From: Cytophagales bacterium
GTDB taxonomy: Bacteria; Bacteroidota; Bacteroidia; Cytophagales; Thermoflexibacteraceae
Assembly (NCBI GenBank): GCA_013298985.1
Contig: JAAFJS010000004.1
Location: forward strand, 1-64,000
Direction: 5' to 3'
Length of the DNA: 64,000 bases
The notes under the pieces were generated by a model, which ran no database searches, had not been told where the DNA came from, and saw only the letters and a program-made list of their open reading frames with translations. Numbering within the stretch: the stretch's first letter is position 1; each line of letters opens with the position of its first letter. The position numbers and the translations under genes are program-made. Shown here one piece after another: positions 59,359 to 64,000 of the stretch.

Positions 59359-60093
59359 CTATAACGTATTGTTTAGCAAGTCCAATTTCAAAGCCTTCTT
59401 GTAGTAGGCATTGACCCTTGCTTCCTGCATGGCTTTGAGGTGTCTTTCACCATGGCAATCACTTCCCAAAAAGTTAATCATCTTATTATCAATGAGTTTC
59501 TCCGCCATAGTTTTGGACTGAGAGGAATAGTACCCCACTAAGGAATTTGTATTTACCTGAAAAAGAACACCTTTACTATACCATTTTTTTAGTTTGTCAA
59601 AGCTATCATACAGATAAATATAGCGTTCGGGGTGCGCCAAAACGGGTTTGTACCCCTGAGATTGGAGCATAAAAACGGCATTGTCGAAATGGGGAGAGGC
59701 GTTCATATAGGAGGTTTCGAAAAGCACGTATTTTTCACTCACGCAGAGGAGTTTTTCTTTTCTGTCCAGTTTCTCGATAAATCCTTCGTCCAGGTAATAT
59801 TCGGCGGCAGCGGCAATTTCTATCTCGATACCCAGCGTTTTGATGATGTCATTGAGTTTGTCCAATTTATCAAAAATAATTTCAGGCGTATTTTTATAGA
59901 AATCTTGCATGATGTGGGGCGTAGTAATGAGTTTTTTGTAGCCCATTTCCACAAATTTTTTGACCAAAGCTATAGAATCCTCCATATTTTTGGAGCCGTC
60001 ATCAATCGCGGGAAGCAAGTGCGAGTGCATATCTACCTGTAATTCAGCGATATAGCTTTGCTCTGCTTTTTTCTTCTTGAATAAGGATAACAT
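59359..60093 (-). CDS. CpsB/CapC (YwqE-like) PHP-family tyrosine phosphatase
   Basis: DMHSHLLPAIDDGSKNMEDSIALV, VLAHPERY, LGSDCHG. Confidence 0.9.
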   Translation of the reverse strand: MLSLFKKKKAEQSYIAELQVDMHSHLLPAIDDGSKNMEDSIALVKKFVEMGYKKLITTPHIMQDFYKNTPEIIFDKLDKLNDIIKTLGIEIEIAAAAEYYLDEGFIEKLDRKEKLLCVSEKYVLFETSYMNASPHFDNAVFMLQSQGYKPVLAHPERYIYLYDSFDKLKKWYSKGVLFQVNTNSLVGYYSSQSKTMAEKLIDNKMINFLGSDCHGERHLKAMQEARVNAYYKKALKLDLLNNTL

Positions 60094-60227
60094 ACGTACA
60101 GTAGTTTTGAGGGTTTAAAAGCTTTTTACACAATATTGATTATAAATTTACTACTTACAAATTTACTTCCAATCTGGTGAAAAATGGCACGAATACTTTT
60201 CACCAGCTTTTCCCAAAACCGCCCAAC

Positions 60228-61709
60228 TCAATCCGCCCATTTCCAATCTCCTGCAATCTTCAAAGGCGTTTTTAGGTCATTTTCTATCAGAAATTTCTTT
60301 GTTGTTTCCGAATCCATACGCTTTACAGGTAGCGCATCAGCATTTGCCAAGTCGTACATAATCATAGAAATAAAACGTACAGAATTGCGTATATGTTTTT
60401 CATTTACCAAGCTAAAAGCATCACAATCAGCATGATAGCATCTGTAAATTACAGCATCTAACCTGCCCATGAAGCCAAGTGTAGGCACGCCTTCGAGCAT
60501 GAAAGGTTGGTGGTCGCTGTGTAGCCCTGCGCGACTGGCAAAGGTGTTTTTGTACGTGCTATCTACCGCACTGATTTTCTGACCGATAGCCTTGAAAAAG
60601 GCTTCGGTCTGTGGCGCACCTGCTGAGTTGATGCCCACAGGATTGCCCGTTGCGTCCAAATTTACCATGTATTTTACTTGCTCAATCGTCCCTTTTTCTT
60701 TGTACTCATCGACCATCGCACGCGAGCCAAGCAAGCCTTGTTCCTCGCCCATAAACATCACAAATTCCAAGGTGCGTTTGGTTTTGAGATTTAAAGCCTT
60801 GAAAGTGCGTGCAATATCCAAGATAGCAAACGAGCCAATGCCGTTGTCGATAGCTCCAGTGGATAAATCCCAAGAGTCCAAATGTCCGCCAATGATGATT
60901 TTTTCATTGGGCAAGGTCGTGCCTTTTATTGTGCCAATGACGTTGCGCGCCCTGATGACTTCGCTTTTGTTGGTCATGTTGATTTGCGCCTTGACCTTTT
61001 CAGTTTTCAGGCGTTCTCTCAGCACCAAGCCGTCTTCCTTGGTAATAGAAACGGCAGGAATCGGGTTCAATTTGCCTGTAACTGAGGCAGTTCCAGTCAA
61101 TAAAATCCTGCCTGCGGGTTGGTTAATCGCAATCACACCCACCGCGCCGTACTGAATCGCCAAAGCCGTTTTCTCAGAACGGTGCAGGTTATATTTGGCA
61201 TTGCTTTCCTCCCAAACACCAATGTAAACCAGCGCAATTTTACCCTTTACCGCGTCGCCTTTTTCTTTGAAATCTTCTGCCAGCCCATTGCCCAAGTCTA
61301 TAATTTCGGCAGTAACAGATGACTTGACAGGCGAATGTGCCAGCGTTGCGGTGCTAAGGGGCGCAAACTCATCATTTTTCCCTGAGGAAACCTGCAAAGA
61401 AACCGTTTCTCTCGCCCATGCCTCCACATCAAACTCATGAAAACGTACCTCAAAACCATAGCTTTTGAGCAAATCGTAAGCATATTGTTCTGCCTTTTTG
61501 CCGTTTTCGCTTCCTGTGAGGCGATGACCAATCGTCTTGCTTGCTTCTCCCAAAGTGCTGTACGCCTTGGAGTTAGCCAATACTTCTTGGTTGATTTTTT
61601 GAAAAATATTTTCTTCTTTTTTCGCTTGTTGCTGAGAAGTTTTGCACGCAAAAGGGAAAAACAAAAGTGTTACTAAAATGAGTGTGTATTGTTTTTTCAT
61701 AGTATTCAT
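60228..61709 (-). CDS. M28 family metallopeptidase, lipoprotein/secreted
   Basis: IGGHLDSWDLSTGAIDNGIGS, FMGEEQGLLGSRAM, SDHQPFMLEGVPTLGF. Confidence 0.92.
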   Translation of the reverse strand: MNTMKKQYTLILVTLLFFPFACKTSQQQAKKEENIFQKINQEVLANSKAYSTLGEASKTIGHRLTGSENGKKAEQYAYDLLKSYGFEVRFHEFDVEAWARETVSLQVSSGKNDEFAPLSTATLAHSPVKSSVTAEIIDLGNGLAEDFKEKGDAVKGKIALVYIGVWEESNAKYNLHRSEKTALAIQYGAVGVIAINQPAGRILLTGTASVTGKLNPIPAVSITKEDGLVLRERLKTEKVKAQINMTNKSEVIRARNVIGTIKGTTLPNEKIIIGGHLDSWDLSTGAIDNGIGSFAILDIARTFKALNLKTKRTLEFVMFMGEEQGLLGSRAMVDEYKEKGTIEQVKYMVNLDATGNPVGINSAGAPQTEAFFKAIGQKISAVDSTYKNTFASRAGLHSDHQPFMLEGVPTLGFMGRLDAVIYRCYHADCDAFSLVNEKHIRNSVRFISMIMYDLANADALPVKRMDSETTKKFLIENDLKTPLKIAGDWKWAD

Positions 61710-61756
61710 TGACTTTTTGCCAAATTAAGCAATCAAAAGTAAAAACAATACAACAG

Positions 61757-62971
61757 ATGAAAATATTTTTACCCCTTATTTTTTTACTTTTCTGTAACTT
61801 CATTTTTGCACAAAATATAAAAACTTCATTTTCAAGTATTTATCAGTTAGATACTACCTCTGTATCGCAAGCCCGCCACGCGATAAAAATGCAATTTGGA
61901 GAAACTGATTTTTCCATTTCCCCCAAAAAAGAATGGGAAGAATTAGCAAAAGCAAATCATATTTCTATCAAGATGTATTATTCTAAATTTCCACAAAACA
62001 TTGATTTTCAAACTAATACACAAAAAATACTCAATGATAAACGCATACAAAACTTATTGGAGCAACTGCCCATATTAAGCCAAAAAACAATATATTTAGA
62101 AATGATAGGACAAGAGAACTGTGAAAATGTAGCACAAGCCAGTGCTTTATTTCATGGTTTTTTGATTGATTACGAAGTAGAAAAACCTACGCCAACCCAA
62201 AGTTTTCAGCCACCTTTGGAAACTAAAAATACGAGTAATGTACCTGATTTACAGACCAATAACTTTGAACGTTTTGATATTTCGCACGTCAATAATGAGT
62301 TTGCGAAAGAGGTCAGACAAAAACATATAGGCAAGGATTCTACTTCTTACTTGGTTTTTGAGAGAAATATTACCGCATGGGATAGTGTGGTGATTGTGGC
62401 GGACTGGACATCAAGTATGTATCCTTTTACCCTCCAACTGCTGATTTGGCAGGTGCAAAATAAGAAAAATGCAAGCAAAATTTTGGGTTATATATTTTTT
62501 AATGATGGCGATAAAACGCCTGATAATCAGAAGAAAATAGGGCAAACTGGCGGAATCTATGTGAGCAATTCGCCTTCCCTCGCTGCCGCATTGGAAAAAA
62601 TGGGGGAGTGCAAAAGGAACGGCAATGGTGGCGGTGATTTTGCAGAAAATAATATAGAGGCTTTGCTGATGGCTATTCAGCAGTTTCCGCAGGCAAAGAG
62701 TTTTGTAATGATTGCGGATAACTATGGCAAAATCAAAGACTTAGCTCTATCATCACAACTTACAAAACCCATTCATATCATCTTGGCGCGTATGCCCGCC
62801 TTTCAGCACCTGACTGAGGACTACCTCGAAGTTGCCCTGCAAACAGGAGGCTCTCTGCATCTCAAACTATCTGATTATCAGACTACTGAGGAATTAAAAG
62901 ACTTGCTTGATGCTGTCAAATCGCTGAAAGAGGAAAAGTCCAGCAAAAAGAAGAAAAAGCAAAAAAATTAA
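61757..62971 (+). CDS. secreted VWA-like protein with variant MIDAS (DWTSS)
   Basis: VVIVADWTSSMYPFTLQLLIWQ, FFNDGDKTPDNQKKIGQTGGIY, GGGDFAENNIEALL; signal peptide from MKIFLPLIF. Confidence 0.7.
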   Translation: MKIFLPLIFLLFCNFIFAQNIKTSFSSIYQLDTTSVSQARHAIKMQFGETDFSISPKKEWEELAKANHISIKMYYSKFPQNIDFQTNTQKILNDKRIQNLLEQLPILSQKTIYLEMIGQENCENVAQASALFHGFLIDYEVEKPTPTQSFQPPLETKNTSNVPDLQTNNFERFDISHVNNEFAKEVRQKHIGKDSTSYLVFERNITAWDSVVIVADWTSSMYPFTLQLLIWQVQNKKNASKILGYIFFNDGDKTPDNQKKIGQTGGIYVSNSPSLAAALEKMGECKRNGNGGGDFAENNIEALLMAIQQFPQAKSFVMIADNYGKIKDLALSSQLTKPIHIILARMPAFQHLTEDYLEVALQTGGSLHLKLSDYQTTEELKDLLDAVKSLKEEKSSKKKKKQKN

Positions 62972-62978
62972 TCCTGAT

Positions 62979-63653
62979 TTATACTTTTCTGTCCTCTGTA
63001 ACTCGTCCATCTACAACCTGCACTACGCGCTTACCATAGCTTGCATTTGCTTCAGAATGAGTAACTTGGATAATAGTAATTCCCTCATCATTGAGTTTTT
63101 GGAACAGTTCCATGATTTCGGAGGCTTGTTTGGAGTGCAGGTTGCCCGTTGGCTCGTCAGCCAAGAGTAGTTTGGGCTTGCCCACGATGGCTCGCGCCAC
63201 GCCCACAAGTTGCTGCTGACCACCCGAAAGCTGATGTGGGAAAAGGTCTTTTTTGGCAACCATATTAAAGCGGTCTAAGATGTCCGCAATCATGCTTTGG
63301 CGTTCCGAGCCTTTGATGTCCTTATAGAGCAGGGGCGTTTCAATGTTCTCATAGACAGTGAGTTCGTCGATGAGATGATACGCCTGAAACACAAAGCCAA
63401 TGTGGTGTTTGTGAAGTTCTGCCTTCTTTTTTTCTTTGAGTTTATTGACGTTTTCTTCCAAAAAAATGTACTCACCTTCATAGTCTTGGTCGAGCAAGCC
63501 TATGATATTGAGCAGGGAAGACTTGCCCGCGCCGCTTGGACCCATGAGGGTAACAAATTCGCCCTTGTCGATGGCAAGGGTTACGTCTTTGAGGATAAAA
63601 TTTTTCTGAAACTTGGATTCGTAGTGCTTAAAGATATTATTCAGTTGAATCAT
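62979..63653 (-). CDS. ABC transporter ATP-binding protein (LolD/MacB type)
   Basis: GPSGAGKSSLLNIIGLLD, LSGGQQQLVGVARAIV, LLADEPTGNL. Confidence 0.94.
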   Translation of the reverse strand: MIQLNNIFKHYESKFQKNFILKDVTLAIDKGEFVTLMGPSGAGKSSLLNIIGLLDQDYEGEYIFLEENVNKLKEKKKAELHKHHIGFVFQAYHLIDELTVYENIETPLLYKDIKGSERQSMIADILDRFNMVAKKDLFPHQLSGGQQQLVGVARAIVGKPKLLLADEPTGNLHSKQASEIMELFQKLNDEGITIIQVTHSEANASYGKRVVQVVDGRVTEDRKV

Positions 63654-63696
63654 AAAAAGGATAGTGATTAAGTTTAAGTTTTAAAGAATTTGCAAT

Positions 63697-63744
63697 ATGC
63701 GTAATTTTTTGATAAAAAAAGATTTGGCTTTAAAAATTACGCAT
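63697..63744. repeat. 13-bp perfect inverted repeat (hairpin)
   Basis: atgcgtaattttt (63697-63709) / aaaaattacgcat (63732-63744). Confidence 0.75.
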
Positions 63745-63844
63745 TTATTCGGTAGGGGAGGGGGGAAGTCTTTTTTGTGCGTGGGGCTGATGGGCTAAAA
63801 AGTGGATAAAAAGAGTAAATTTACGGTGATGCGATTAGTTTCTT

Positions 63845-64000
63845 CTAATCACAGCCTTCTAAGCTAATCCGCCAATAAATCTGTCCATTTATCTTGACAA
63901 AATGCTTTTCTAAGCCATCTGGATTCGTATAATGAGTGAAGTCGCCAAGTTCTACCGTTTTGTAATCGTAGCCTTCGCTTTTCTCATAATGTATGGTTTC
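63845..64000 (-). CDS. 3' end of an unidentified CDS (partial, runs off window)
   Basis: Manual translation: ETIHYEKSEGYDYKTVELGDFTHYTNPDGLEKHFVKINGQIYWRISLEGCD*. Confidence 0.6.
   Translation of the reverse strand, partial: ETIHYEKSEGYDYKTVELGDFTHYTNPDGLEKHFVKINGQIYWRISLEGCD

Overview
The window is about 64 kb of chromosome from a Bacteroidota bacterium, probably Cytophagales-like. That assignment is inferred from the BT_3928-type DoxX protein, TAnnTTTG promoters, a two-component-propeller/SpoIIE fusion and the tRNA(Tyr-Gly-Thr)-tuf order. Most genes are housekeeping: murA, kdsB, pbpC, mreBCD, tuf, recN, manC, ilvD, panB, dut, two DEAD-box helicases and two BCS1-like AAA ATPases. Accessory items are a single-chain N6-adenine methyltransferase with a possible nuclease N-terminus (Type IIG-like), two Rpn/PD-(D/E)XK 'transposase-family' nucleases, and a broken RelE-like toxin tail at the left edge. 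I saw no CRISPR array, rRNA, prophage, or complete IS element. The most interesting signals are: (1) nested intergenic palindromic elements with shared modules, several at convergent gene junctions; (2) four near-exact tandem duplications inside coding regions (46, 78, 117 and 21 bp), of which the 46-bp one frameshifts an amidohydrolase; (3) a decayed copy of a MoxR-type ATPase gene's 3' end downstream of an interposed VOC lipoprotein gene; (4) several proteins with degenerate catalytic motifs (an ABC exporter NBD, a transglutaminase with Cys to His, an N-acyl-D-amino-acid deacylase relative without HxH, MurA with Cys to Asp, an ion channel without GYG); (5) an intergenic AT-rich repeat apparently inserted in frame in a SpoIIE phosphatase domain; (6) a 10-G tract in a DUF6671-like gene. 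All calls come from reading the sequence and supplied translations; no search was run.
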